Shown here one piece after another: positions 53,560 through 62,009 of a DNA stretch of 64,000 nucleotides. The DNA lies in assembly GCF_000284015.1 (NCBI RefSeq), contig NC_016943.1:1901541-1965540 (forward strand). Direction: 5' to 3'. The stretch's first letter is position 1; each line of letters opens with the position of its first letter. A program made the translations under genes and the position numbers. The stretch is from Blastococcus saxobsidens DD2 (GTDB lineage Bacteria > Actinomycetota > Actinomycetes > Mycobacteriales > Geodermatophilaceae). Below the pieces are notes generated by a model. That model did no database searches. It saw only the letters and a program-made list of their open reading frames with translations, and was not told where the DNA came from.

Positions 53560-54678
53560 ATGCGTTTCCTTCCCGCCGGAGTCTGTGCGGCGCTGCTCCT
53601 CACGGCCTGCACCACGGACGGCGGGCCCCCGGCCGACGCCGACCCCGATCCGACCGCGTCACCGACCGCGACCGAGCCGCGCGACGACCCGGCCGGCGAG
53701 CCGTCGGGCGAGCCGTCGGACGAGCCGTCGGACGACGGATCCGAGGCGCTGGAACCGGTGGGTGCCGGTGACACCGCCGAGTCCGTCGCCCAGGGAAACG
53801 GCCCGCCGGTGGCGCTCACCGACGTGCGACTCGCTGCCCACGAGGGCTTCGACCGGATCGTCTTCGAGGTGGCCGGTGAGGGCGAGGCCGGCTGGGAGAT
53901 CGGCTACACCGACGAGCCGCGAGCCCAGGGATCGGGAGCCCCCGTCGAGGTCCCCGGCGACGCCGTCCTCGGCATCACGCTGACCAACATCGCGCTGCCG
54001 GGCGACGCGCCGGAGGACGTGCAGCCCTGGGAGGGGGCCGCCCAGCTGACGGCCGCCGGTGCGGCCGTGCTCGACACCCTGGTCGAGGACACCCTCTTCG
54101 AGGGGCGGTACACCTTCTTCGCCGGGCTGGACCGGCAGCGGCCGTTCGCGGTGGGCTCGCTGCCATCGCCGCAGCGGATCGTGGTGGACGTCCTCGCCGA
54201 CGAGCTCACCGCTCCCGTCGGCCTCTCGCAGCGCTGCGAGAGCCCGGCCGGCTTCTCGATCTCCTATCCGGAGGGGTGGTCGGTCAACTCGGGTCTGACC
54301 GTGCCCGCGTGCACGCGGTTCGCCCCGGAGCCGTTCACGGTCCCGCCCGGCACCGACGCCCGGGTGGGGGCGGTGACCGCGTCGGTGGAGTCCATCCCGT
54401 TCGACCGCGTCGCGGGCTCGGGCAGCGCCGACGTACGCAGCCGGTCCGAGACCACGGTCGACGGCCGGGCCGCGGTGCGGATCGAGCGGGTCTCCTCGGG
54501 TGAGGGCCTCTGGCCCGAGGGGGTGCGGACGACCAGCTACGTCGTCGATCTCGGCGAGGGGGAGGACGGACCCCGCACGCTGGTGGTCAACACGATCGAT
54601 CTGCGGCAGTTCGACTACGCGCGCAACGTCCGGGTCCTGGACCGCATGGTCGGGACCCTCGAGTTCCCGGAGTCCTGA
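53560..54678 (+). CDS. Lipoprotein with AMIN-like domain and WSVNSG-type domain
   Basis: A 372-residue predicted lipoprotein (LLLTAC, Cys17) with an acidic Glu/Pro/Ser linker (about 20-75). Residues about 85-220 look like the AMIN-like domain of actinobacteria (VRLAAHEGFDRIVFEVAG, YTFFAGLDRQRPFAV, RIVVDVLA). Residues about 222-370 are a second domain (CESPAGFSISYPEGWSVNSG...VDGRAAVRIERVSSG...RNVRVLDRMVGTLEF), which is also the whole mature part of the lipoprotein at 58206. Function is unknown; it is probably at the cell surface. Confidence 0.82.
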   Translation: MRFLPAGVCAALLLTACTTDGGPPADADPDPTASPTATEPRDDPAGEPSGEPSDEPSDDGSEALEPVGAGDTAESVAQGNGPPVALTDVRLAAHEGFDRIVFEVAGEGEAGWEIGYTDEPRAQGSGAPVEVPGDAVLGITLTNIALPGDAPEDVQPWEGAAQLTAAGAAVLDTLVEDTLFEGRYTFFAGLDRQRPFAVGSLPSPQRIVVDVLADELTAPVGLSQRCESPAGFSISYPEGWSVNSGLTVPACTRFAPEPFTVPPGTDARVGAVTASVESIPFDRVAGSGSADVRSRSETTVDGRAAVRIERVSSGEGLWPEGVRTTSYVVDLGEGEDGPRTLVVNTIDLRQFDYARNVRVLDRMVGTLEFPES

Positions 54679-54728
54679 TCCGGGGTCCCGGCCCGTGTGG
54701 TCGCCCGTCGTCAGGGCATGCTGGGGGC

Positions 54729-55055
54729 GTGTCGCGATCGTTGTCGGCCGAGCCCGACCCGCCCGAGGGCGTCGATCCCGAAGGGGTGCCTGCGGGTGAC
54801 CCTGCGGACGGCGCCACGATCACGCCCTACCGGGACGGGCCGCTGATCGTGCGCGGGAACTTCCGGCTGGTCGACCAGGACGGCGCGGAGATCGATCCCG
54901 GCCGGGAGACGATCGCGCTGTGCCGGTGCGGCAAGTCGGGGATCAAGCCCTTCTGCGACGGCTCGCACAAGCGGGCCGGGTTCTCCGCCCCGAGCGCGCC
55001 GAGCAGGCCGCGTCCGGCCGCACGACTGCGCCGTGCGGGCCGCCGGGAGGACTGA
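54729..55055 (+). CDS. CDGSH iron-sulfur domain protein
   Basis: A 108-residue protein with the [2Fe-2S] site CRCGKSGIKPFCDGSH (three Cys and one His), preceded by TITPYRDGPLIVRGNFRLVDQDG as in MitoNEET-type microbial proteins. An Arg/Pro-rich tail follows. Probably an electron carrier or redox sensor. GTG start; 50 bases after the previous gene. Confidence 0.9.
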   Translation: MSRSLSAEPDPPEGVDPEGVPAGDPADGATITPYRDGPLIVRGNFRLVDQDGAEIDPGRETIALCRCGKSGIKPFCDGSHKRAGFSAPSAPSRPRPAARLRRAGRRED

Positions 55056-55178
55056 CCCTCCCGACCGTCCCCGCTTCTCCGCGCGGGGGCTGTCCAGACG
55101 TGATCCCCATCGCGCAGGATGCGCTGTATCCGTTCCCGCGGCGACCTCAGGTCCGCCCGGCCCCGATCGGAGCATGTC

Positions 55179-56072
55179 GTGGACTCTGCCCTCAGCACCG
55201 TCGCCCTGCCGTTGGCGCTGGCGGTGGTCATGTTCGGGCTGGGGCTCTCGCTCACCCCGGCCGACTTCGCCCGCATCGGCCGGCAGCCGAAGGCGGTGGT
55301 GATCGCGCTCGCCCTGCAGCTGCTGGTGCTGCCGGCGATCGCCTTCGGGCTGGTCCTGGCCTTCGGCCTCTCGCCGCTGCTGGCCGTCGGCATGATGCTG
55401 CTGGCCGCCTCCCCCGGGGGCACCACCGCGAACCTGTTCAGCCACCTCTACCGGGGCGACGTCGCGCTCAACATCAGCCTCACCGCGATCAACTCGGTGA
55501 TCGCCGTCGTCACCCTGCCACTGGTCACGAACCTGGCGATCGGCTGGTTCGACCCCTCCGACGGCGGCACGCTCGGCCTGCAGTTCGGCAAGACCCTGCA
55601 GGTCTTCGCGATCGTGCTGGTGCCGGTGGCTCTCGGCATGCTGGTGCGCCGGTCGGGCCCGGCGTTCGCCGACCGGATGGACAAGCCGGTGCGCATCCTG
55701 TCCGCGGTGGTGCTGGCGCTGGTCATCGTCGGGACGATGCTCGCCGAGCGGGACGACGTCGTGGACTACCTGCAGGCGGTGGGGCTGCCCGCACTGGTGT
55801 TCTGCCTGTGCAGCCTCACCATCGGGTTCCTCGTGCCCCGCATGCTCGGCATCCGGCGCGCGCAGGCGATCGCCAGTGCCTTCGAGATCGGCATCCACAA
55901 CAGCACGCTGGCGATCGCGGTCGCCATCAGCGTGCTCGGCAGCGTGGAGCTCGCCGTCCCCGCTGCGGTGTACGGGGTGCTCATGTTCCCCGTCGCCGCG
56001 GTCTTCGGCTGGGCGATCACCCGGGCGGGCACTCGCGCCTCCGAGCGGGACGAGCCCGTCTCCGCCGGGTGA
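55179..56072 (+). CDS. BASS-family (SBF) transporter
   Basis: A 297-residue polytopic protein of the bile acid:sodium symporter family, with about ten helices: VMFGLGLSLTPADFARI, the broken helix LLAASPGGTTANLFSHLYRGD, and the second crossover motif GIHNSTLAIAVAIS. Substrates in bacteria include bile acids, pantoate and other organic anions. GTG 55179 follows GGAG at 55169-55172; the upstream open frame lacks family similarity. Confidence 0.92.
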   Translation: MDSALSTVALPLALAVVMFGLGLSLTPADFARIGRQPKAVVIALALQLLVLPAIAFGLVLAFGLSPLLAVGMMLLAASPGGTTANLFSHLYRGDVALNISLTAINSVIAVVTLPLVTNLAIGWFDPSDGGTLGLQFGKTLQVFAIVLVPVALGMLVRRSGPAFADRMDKPVRILSAVVLALVIVGTMLAERDDVVDYLQAVGLPALVFCLCSLTIGFLVPRMLGIRRAQAIASAFEIGIHNSTLAIAVAISVLGSVELAVPAAVYGVLMFPVAAVFGWAITRAGTRASERDEPVSAG

Positions 56073-56167
56073 GCGGCGGTCGCGGGGTCAGGCAGCCGAA
56101 GCATCGGCCACCTTCCGCGCCCCGGTCCGCTCCTCGCTCGTTCCTCGCTGCGATGCTCCCGGGGCTG

Positions 56168-57181
56168 TCAGGCGGCCAGCGCGGACTGGGTGCGCAGGGC
56201 CGAGCGACCGGCCTCCCACGCGCCCAGCAGGTGGTGTGCCGCGAGCCCGTCGAGGGCCAGCGAGGCGCCCGCACCGAACAGCACGTCCGCGGCCAGCCCG
56301 GGCTCCTCGGCGACCAGCGATCCGCACATGTCCACCGACGCGATCTGCTCGTGGACGGCGTCGGCCTCCACGTGCTCGTCGTAGAAGACGGTCGTCCGCT
56401 CGTCGAGACCCAGCCGGCGGAGCCCGGCGGAGTACCGCCGGCTGGGCTCGGACGACGTCATCTCCACGGCGGTGAGGTGTCCCAGGGCCGCGGCGCGCAG
56501 CCGGCGGTGCAGCGCGAACAGCGACATGGTGTTCACCGAGGCGAAGGCGACCGCCGGGGCCTCGTTCCACAGCGCGCCGTACCCGGCGTCCAGGTCGAGA
56601 TCGCGCATCAGCCCGGCGAACAGCTCGCTGTGCATCCGCTCGACGGAGCCGCCGCCGTACTCGTCGGCCTGGATCTCCACCATGGCCGCCTTGGCCCGGC
56701 CGGACAGCCGCGGGATGGCGAACGTGTGCGGGTCGCCCTCCTTGAGGTGGTACACCGACCGCAGGGTCAGGTACTCCCGCCACTGCTCGAGGGTGCCCTG
56801 CTTGGCCATGTACGACGACAGCGACGGGCCGTCGTCGGCGTCGATCAGCGCGGTCAGCTGCCGGTCGATCGGCTCGTCGGTGACCGGCACGCCGCCCACC
56901 AGTTCCCGCAGCGCCGCCTCGTGACGCCGCTCCAGGCCGGCCCGCAACCCGATCAGCGCGGGGTTCCACTCCCAGTCCTCGGAGACGCCGTCGAAGCCGC
57001 GGTAGTGCAGCTCGTAGCAGCCGGCGAGGGCCAGCTGCAGGTCGTCGTCGGTCAGCGCCGCGGAGTCGTCCGCGGCCACCCGCCGGGCGCGCTCGAGCGT
57101 CGCCGCGGAGAGGTCGGTGCGGGTGGCGAGGTCGCGGAAGAGGGCGTCGGTGAGGGGACCCCGTGGCTCGGGCAGGCGCAT
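56168..57181 (-). CDS. Iron-containing redox enzyme family (heme-oxygenase-like diiron) protein
   Basis: A 337-residue helical protein. The ligand set of heme-oxygenase-like diiron proteins is visible: EIQADEYGGGSVERMHSELF (Glu, Asp-Glu, His) in one helix and DEHVEADAVHEQIA in another, with ELHYRGFDGVSEDWEWNP near the front. Such enzymes oxidise fatty acids or amino-acid-derived substrates; the exact reaction is unknown. ATG 57181 is used; ATG 57193, four codons earlier, is an alternative. It is divergent from the SDR gene. Confidence 0.85.
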   Translation of the reverse strand: MRLPEPRGPLTDALFRDLATRTDLSAATLERARRVAADDSAALTDDDLQLALAGCYELHYRGFDGVSEDWEWNPALIGLRAGLERRHEAALRELVGGVPVTDEPIDRQLTALIDADDGPSLSSYMAKQGTLEQWREYLTLRSVYHLKEGDPHTFAIPRLSGRAKAAMVEIQADEYGGGSVERMHSELFAGLMRDLDLDAGYGALWNEAPAVAFASVNTMSLFALHRRLRAAALGHLTAVEMTSSEPSRRYSAGLRRLGLDERTTVFYDEHVEADAVHEQIASVDMCGSLVAEEPGLAADVLFGAGASLALDGLAAHHLLGAWEAGRSALRTQSALAA

Positions 57182-57256
57182 GATCGTCAGCATGCCCAGC
57201 GACCGCGGAAACGATGCGCGGGTGGGTGTGACGTCGCCCGCGGGTAGCACGCCGCC

Positions 57257-58102
57257 ATGACTTCTCTCTCCGACCGCGTCGTGCTCGTCACCGGGGGCAG
57301 CGCGGGTATCGGCCGCTCCACGGTCACCCGGCTGGCCGCCGACGGCGCCCGCGTCGTCACCTGCGCCCGCCACGGGGACCGGCTGGAGGAGGCGTTCGGC
57401 GGCCTGCCCGGGGTGTGCACGACCGTGGCCGACGTCGCCGACGCCGGTGACCGGGCCGCCCTCCTGGACCGGGTGCTGGACGAGCACGGCCGGCTGGACG
57501 CCGTCGTGCACAACGCCGGAGTCGGCTGGGCCGGGCTGCTCGAGGACATGCCGGGAGAGTCCGTCGAGGGCATCGTCGCGCTGAACCTGACCGGCGTCGT
57601 CGAGCTGACCCGGCTGGCGCTCCCGCATCTGCTCCGGTCGGCCGCCGACCGGGGGCGGGCCGACGTCGTCATGGTCTCCTCCGTCGCCGCCTGGTCGCAG
57701 GTGCCGCCGCTGACGGTGTACTCCGCCACCAAGGCCGGGGTGCAGGGCTTCGCGCGCGGCCTGCGCCGGGAGGTGACCACTCGCGGCATCCGCGTGCACA
57801 CCGTCAATCCGTTCTTCGTGGAGACCGAGTGGCTGGCCCGGGGCCACGGCCACCCCCCGGTGTCGGGCGAGGACGCCCGCGGCCGGCTGTCCCGCGGCAT
57901 CTCGCCCGACCGGGTGGCCGACCGGATCGGCGGCCTGTTGCGCAGCCCGCGGTCCCGGACCGTGACGGTGCCGCGCTGGGCGGGCCTGGCCCGGCTCGGC
58001 GAGGCGCCGCCGGTGGACCGGGTGCTGGACCGTCTGCTGTCGGGAAACGCCGACCGGATCCGCCGGATCGCCGCCCGGACGGTGGCCGAGCGGGTGGACT
58101 GA
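57257..58102 (+). CDS. Short-chain dehydrogenase/reductase
   Basis: A 281-residue classical SDR. The NAD(P) site is TGGSAGIGRSTV, then VVHNAGVG, a catalytic Ser in MVSSVAAW and YSATKAGVQ with Tyr and Lys. The Arg in TCARHGDR after strand 2 favours NADP. The C-terminal 50 residues with WAGLARLGEAPPVDRVLDRLL are typical of the retinol-dehydrogenase-like group. GGGTAG at 57242-57247 may be a promoter box. Confidence 0.92.
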   Translation: MTSLSDRVVLVTGGSAGIGRSTVTRLAADGARVVTCARHGDRLEEAFGGLPGVCTTVADVADAGDRAALLDRVLDEHGRLDAVVHNAGVGWAGLLEDMPGESVEGIVALNLTGVVELTRLALPHLLRSAADRGRADVVMVSSVAAWSQVPPLTVYSATKAGVQGFARGLRREVTTRGIRVHTVNPFFVETEWLARGHGHPPVSGEDARGRLSRGISPDRVADRIGGLLRSPRSRTVTVPRWAGLARLGEAPPVDRVLDRLLSGNADRIRRIAARTVAERVD

Positions 58103-58205
58103 GGGACGGTCCTGCGGACGGTCTTCGGATCGGAACGTTCCGGATGCGGCGTCGCTGGATAGAGAGGGGTGGTCCACCGCCCCGTCCGGAAGCAGGTACC
58201 GCAGC

Positions 58206-58790
58206 ATGCGACTCCTTCTCGCCGCAGCCTCCTCGCTGCTGGTCCTGGCCGGCTGCGGTACCACCGACGCGGCCGTCCCGTCCGCGTCGGCGCCGCCGTC
58301 CGCCGGCACGGAGACGATCGATGCGGTCGCCGCCGCGGAGACCGCCCGGTGCGACCACCCGGCCGGGTTCAGCGTCGGCTACCCGGCGGACTGGTCGGTC
58401 AACTCCGGCGAGGTGCTTCCGCTGTGCAGCTGGTTCGACGGGGAGTCGTTCTCCGTACCGGAGGCCACCGACGTCCGGATCGCCGCCGTCACGCTGTCCG
58501 TCCAGCCGGCCGACGGGTTCGTCGCCGCGTGGCCCGACGAGACGGCGCGCACGGCGGTCGACGTCGGCGGGCGGGCGGCGATGCGCGTGGAGCAGGTGGC
58601 CGGTCCGGGGTTCTACCCGGCGGGGACCCCGATCACGACGTACGTCGTCGAGCTCGGCTCCGAACTGCCCGGCGGCAGCGTCCTCGTGGCCGACACGGTG
58701 GGCCTGCCGGGGTTCGATCACGACCGCAACGTCGAGGTGCTCGACGCGATGATGGCCTCCCTCGTCTTCGACCGGGCCGCCCGCGTCTGA
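58206..58790 (+). CDS. Lipoprotein with WSVNSG-type domain
   Basis: A 194-residue predicted lipoprotein (VLAGC, Cys17). The mature part (CDHPAGFSVGYPADWSVNSGEVLPLCSWF...VDVGGRAAMRVEQVAG...ITTYVVELG...RNVEVLDAMMASLVF) is collinear with the C-terminal domain of the protein at 53560, including two conserved cysteines. It is a surface protein of unknown role. A GGAAC inverted repeat lies near 58131. Confidence 0.82.
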   Translation: MRLLLAAASSLLVLAGCGTTDAAVPSASAPPSAGTETIDAVAAAETARCDHPAGFSVGYPADWSVNSGEVLPLCSWFDGESFSVPEATDVRIAAVTLSVQPADGFVAAWPDETARTAVDVGGRAAMRVEQVAGPGFYPAGTPITTYVVELGSELPGGSVLVADTVGLPGFDHDRNVEVLDAMMASLVFDRAARV

Positions 58791-58850
58791 CGCAGCCTGC
58801 CGGCCACCGGCGGCGCCGCGCTGAGCACAGGGGAGACGGGGGAGGGGCGC

Positions 58851-59390
58851 GTGCCGTTCGAGGTCGGGGACGTCGTCGTCCGGACGCTGGACGACGAGCA
58901 CTGGGGCGTGGTCGAGCCGCTGGTCTACCGCGGGACGCGCGACCGCTTCGTCGTGCCCGCCGGGTTCCGGACCGACTTCGCCACGGTGCCGCGGGTCGTG
59001 GTCTGGCTGGTGCCGCGCTTCGGCCGGTACACGGCGGCGGCGATCCTGCACGACTGGCTCTGCACCGTCGGCATCGAGAGCGGCGTCGTGACCGCGCGGG
59101 AGGCCGACGGGGTCTTCCGCCGGGTCCTGCGGGAGAGCGGCGTGCCGGTGGTCCGTCGCTGGCTGATGTGGTGCGGGGTGCGGTGGGGCGCCTTCGCGGA
59201 CCCCGTGCGCGGGACGGGCTGGTGGCGGAGCGCGCCGGGGGTGCTCGCCATCTCGCTAATGGCGGCGCCGGTGGTCGTGCCACCTGGCCTGCTCATCGCG
59301 GCGGCCCTGCTGGTCTACGGGGCCGTCGAAGCCGTGGTCGCGCTGCTCACCGGCTCGTTGCCGGAGGACGCCGGATCCTTCCGCACCTGA
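58851..59390 (+). CDS. DUF1353 protein with membrane tail
   Basis: A 179-residue protein. Residues about 25-100 carry the DUF1353 pattern: FVVPAGFRTDFATVPRVVVWLVPRFGRYTAAAILHDWLC, then ADGVFRRVLRESGV. The domain also occurs in phage proteins. Two hydrophobic helices near the C-terminus (about 130-170) suggest membrane attachment. GTG start with GGGGAGGGG upstream. Function is unknown. Confidence 0.85.
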   Translation: MPFEVGDVVVRTLDDEHWGVVEPLVYRGTRDRFVVPAGFRTDFATVPRVVVWLVPRFGRYTAAAILHDWLCTVGIESGVVTAREADGVFRRVLRESGVPVVRRWLMWCGVRWGAFADPVRGTGWWRSAPGVLAISLMAAPVVVPPGLLIAAALLVYGAVEAVVALLTGSLPEDAGSFRT

Positions 59391-59408
59391 GCCCGGACCG
59401 CGATCGTC

Positions 59409-59434
59409 GTGTCCGCACCGGGGAGGGCGGGTAG
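59409..59434 (+). promoter_or_regulatory. SigB/SigF-like promoter before hemerythrin-esterase gene
   Basis: GTGT (59409-59412), 16 bases, GGGTAG (59429-59434) followed by GCGG, the same GGGTAGGCGG decamer as at 35654-35663 and 35706-35715. It lies about 46 bases before the ATG. Confidence 0.5.
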
Positions 59435-59479
59435 GCGGAAGGGGACCTGCCCGCGCACCCCGGATCCCGGAGGCTCCCC

Positions 59480-61039
59480 ATGCCCCTGAAGTACCCGACC
59501 CAGCCCGGAGACATCGACCATCTGATCGCCGACGATCACGCGATCGTCGAGCGGCAGTTCCAGCACCTGGAGGCCGGCCGCGGCAACCGCCGGGTCCTGG
59601 TCGACCAGGTGGTCGCCGAGTTGTCGATGCACGCCTTCGCCGAGGAGACGGTGCTCTACCCGATCTGGCCCGAGATCGGCATGACCGACGAGCACGACGA
59701 CGCCGAGCACGAGCACCAGGAGATCAAGGAGCTGCTCGTCACCCTGGGCCGCACGGAGCCGGAGGAGACGGAGTTCGAGGAGACGCTGTCGAAGCTGATC
59801 GGGCTGGTCCGCCACCACGTGGAGGACGAGGAGTCCGACGAGCTGCCGGAGTTTCGGTCCAAGGCCGGGGCCGAGCGGATGGCCCAGCTGGGCAAGGAGT
59901 TCCTCACCGCCAAGCGGCGCGCGCCGACGCGGCCGCACCCGAACGCGCCGTCGGAGGGGCTCGCCGAGAAGGTCGCCGGTGCGGTGGCCAAGCCGCTGGA
60001 CATGGCCCGCGACGTGGCCTCGGGGAAGCAGAAGGAGCTCGCCACCGACCCGAGCGGTCTCCTCGACCCGCAGGCCCAGGAGCTGCTCGATGCCTTCTCC
60101 TCGCTCGGGCCGCTGCCGTACGAGGTGCTGACGCCGGCCGAGGCGCGCAAGCAGCCCGGCCCGAAGCAGGCGGTGGAGAAGGTGATGAAGGAGCGGGGCA
60201 TCGAGGGCCCGGAGCCGGTCGGCTCCGTGGACGACCTGATGATCCCCGACGGCGCCGGCGGGGAGCAGCGGCTGAGGGTCTACAAGCCGGCCGGTACCTG
60301 GCCCGGTGCGCTGCCGATCATCATGTGGATCCACGGCGGCGGATGGGTGCTGTTCGACATCGACGACCACTACGACGCCTCCTGCCGCGGGCTGTGCAAC
60401 AAGACCGGCGCCATCGTGGTCAGCCCCGACTACCGGCGGGCGCCGGAGGCCGTCTTCCCGGCGTCGCACGACGACGTCCTGACCGCCTGGACCTGGGTGC
60501 GGGAGAACGCGGCGCAGATCGGCGGCGACCCGGCCCGGATGGCGATCGGCGGGGAGTCCGTCGGCGGCAACATGGCACCGGCCACCGCGCTCACGCTGGC
60601 CGTCAACGCCCAGCCGCTGCCGCTGGCGCAGGTCTGCGTCTACCCGCTGACCACCGGTGAGCAGTTCGGTGAGTCGATGGAGGACGCCGCCGATGCCCGG
60701 CCGCTCAACCGCGCGCTGCTGTCCTGGATGGCGATGCACGCCTTCGAGGGCAAGCCGGAGGCGGCGAAGGACCCGCGGATCGCGCTGCTGGACTGGACGC
60801 CGGAGCAGCTGGCCGCCATGCCGCCAACGCTGGTCATCACCGACGAGCGCGATCCGCTGCGCAGCCAGGGCGAGGAGTTCGCCCGCAAGCTGGAGGCGGC
60901 CGGTGTCCCCACGGCGAGCACCCGGTACGACGGCGTCTCGCACGAGTTCTTCGGCGCGGCCGCGGTGCTGGACAAGGCCGAGCAGGCGCAGCAGGAGGCG
61001 GCGCAGCACTTCCGGCGGGCCTTCGGCACGGCGGGCTGA
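59480..61039 (+). CDS. Hemerythrin-esterase fusion protein
   Basis: A 519-residue two-domain protein. Residues 10-145 are a hemerythrin HHE domain (DIDHLIADDHAIVERQFQ; MHAFAEETVLYP; EHEHQEIKELL; LVRHHVEDEESDELP) supplying His/Glu ligands for a diiron site. After a Pro/Lys linker, residues about 245-515 are an HSL-type alpha/beta hydrolase with IHGGGWV, nucleophile GESVGGN, Asp in TDERDPLR and His in GVSHEFF. Both active sites look complete. GGAGGC precedes the ATG. A stress-type promoter motif lies upstream. Confidence 0.92.
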   Translation: MPLKYPTQPGDIDHLIADDHAIVERQFQHLEAGRGNRRVLVDQVVAELSMHAFAEETVLYPIWPEIGMTDEHDDAEHEHQEIKELLVTLGRTEPEETEFEETLSKLIGLVRHHVEDEESDELPEFRSKAGAERMAQLGKEFLTAKRRAPTRPHPNAPSEGLAEKVAGAVAKPLDMARDVASGKQKELATDPSGLLDPQAQELLDAFSSLGPLPYEVLTPAEARKQPGPKQAVEKVMKERGIEGPEPVGSVDDLMIPDGAGGEQRLRVYKPAGTWPGALPIIMWIHGGGWVLFDIDDHYDASCRGLCNKTGAIVVSPDYRRAPEAVFPASHDDVLTAWTWVRENAAQIGGDPARMAIGGESVGGNMAPATALTLAVNAQPLPLAQVCVYPLTTGEQFGESMEDAADARPLNRALLSWMAMHAFEGKPEAAKDPRIALLDWTPEQLAAMPPTLVITDERDPLRSQGEEFARKLEAAGVPTASTRYDGVSHEFFGAAAVLDKAEQAQQEAAQHFRRAFGTAG

Positions 61040-61058
61040 GGAAACCAGGCGCGGACGC

Positions 61059-61097
61059 ACTGCGGCCCCCGGCCTTGACGAGGTCGGGGGCCGCAGT
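61059..61097. terminator. Two-way terminator shared with glnA remnant
   Basis: CTGCGGCCCCCGGCC pairs with GGTCGGGGGCCGCAG (one G-U pair) around a seven-base loop, between the esterase stop and the minus-strand glnA stop. It probably terminated both genes before glnA was split. Confidence 0.8.
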
Positions 61098-61108
61098 GGC
61101 GGTGGAAC

Positions 61109-61135
61109 TCAGATGTCGTAGTAGATCGCGAACTC
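61109..61135 (-). pseudogene. glnA: 3'-terminal remnant of glnA (type I glutamine synthetase)
   Basis: Reading the minus strand, codons end E-F-A-I-Y-Y-D-I-stop, the characteristic last residues of actinobacterial GlnA1 (EFALYYDV and similar). The residues before (TRG) no longer match the expected RPHPY/H, so only about 27 bases remain. With the shared terminator beside it and glnA2/glnE 8-13 kb away, this is the natural position of glnA1. The break point fits an attachment site (attL or attR) of an element integrated in the glnA 3' end. Confidence 0.65.
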
Positions 61136-61140
61136 CCCCC

Positions 61141-62009
61141 GCGTGATTGGGCACCTGTGGCTCTTCGTTGATATAGCGCCTGACCTGCACTTTCCTGGTT
61201 AGTGATGTTCGGAGACAGATGGGTCTTGTTGAACCTTTTGGGGACTGGATGGGGACTGGCGGCAGGCCCCCGGTGTCGGCGCGGCGCGCGGTTGGCTGCC
61301 TTGACCCATGGCTACGGAACGGAATCCGGCTCGCACGTCGGCACGCCCGCGGTATCGGCGACGCGCGTCCCACCCGATCAGCGTGCCGGCTGCCTCGGTC
61401 GCGGCAAGGGCGCTTCGCGTCCCTTCGGGATCGGCCTGCGGCCGACCCTTCCCTCGACCAGCGCCAGCCGGATCGGGCGGGTTGTGGGAAGCGCAGGGGA
61501 GTGTGGACGGCGAAGGTCTGTCAGTGGGTGGTCCCGTGTGGGGCCGGAAGCTCACTCGAAGGGCCGGCGTCCAGACGGATCCCTATTGGGTGACGGCGAA
61601 CGAGGCCTCCCACCTGTCCCTGAAGGCGGCTTCAGGGACACCCGGCCTCGGAGCGGTCACCGGGACGATCGCCGGGGTGAGCGACTCGTAGGCGGCTGAG
61701 GTGGGCGACGAGGTCGCGGCTCTCCACAAGGCGGAGTAGGACTCGTCGAGTTCCGGACGAGCCTCCTTCCTGTCCGTCCACTCCTCGGGTGCACTCAGCC
61801 GCTCGTCGGTCAGGCAGGAAAGCTGCGATGGCGGGTGTGGTCCGCGGCGACCACGCGCCCACCATGGCCCGTCGAGCCGCAGGTACAGAGTCCGTCAGAG
61901 GCTGTGAGCAGTCACCCCCTTATCACCCGGGTGGCGTGGCGTCTTGACATACCGACACAACGAGACTCAATGTACCGATGTATTGGTTCATTCAGTGAAC
62001 GGAGTTGCA
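61141..62009. other. Gene-poor junction region
   Basis: About 870 bases with no convincing gene in any frame; open frames here have no coding-like residue pattern. It holds a direct repeat GGGGACTGG-AT-GGGGACTGG (61240-61259), which could be an integrase arm site, a perfect 10-base stem GTCCCTGAAG/CTTCAGGGAC (61616-61639), and the promoter of the next operon at its end. GC content is lower than in the main part of the window. Confidence 0.6.
61944..62000 (+). promoter_or_regulatory. Promoter and operator of the YtrA-type operon
   Basis: TTGACA (61944-61949) is a consensus -35; a weak -10 (CAATGT, 61968-61973) follows at 18 bases. Between it and the start lies GTTCA-TTCAG-TGAAC (61986-62000), a perfect five-base inverted repeat with a five-base gap, well placed for repression by the GntR protein encoded in the same operon. 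Confidence 0.55.

Noticed and set aside
61100-61260. tRNA gene as the integration target
   Set aside because: No cloverleaf or CCA-proximal T-arm sequence is present; the only recognisable host sequence is the glnA end.
61202-61699. Open frames in the glnA junction region
   Set aside because: No coding-like residue pattern, no ribosome site and several overlapping frames of similar length; treated as non-coding or decayed.
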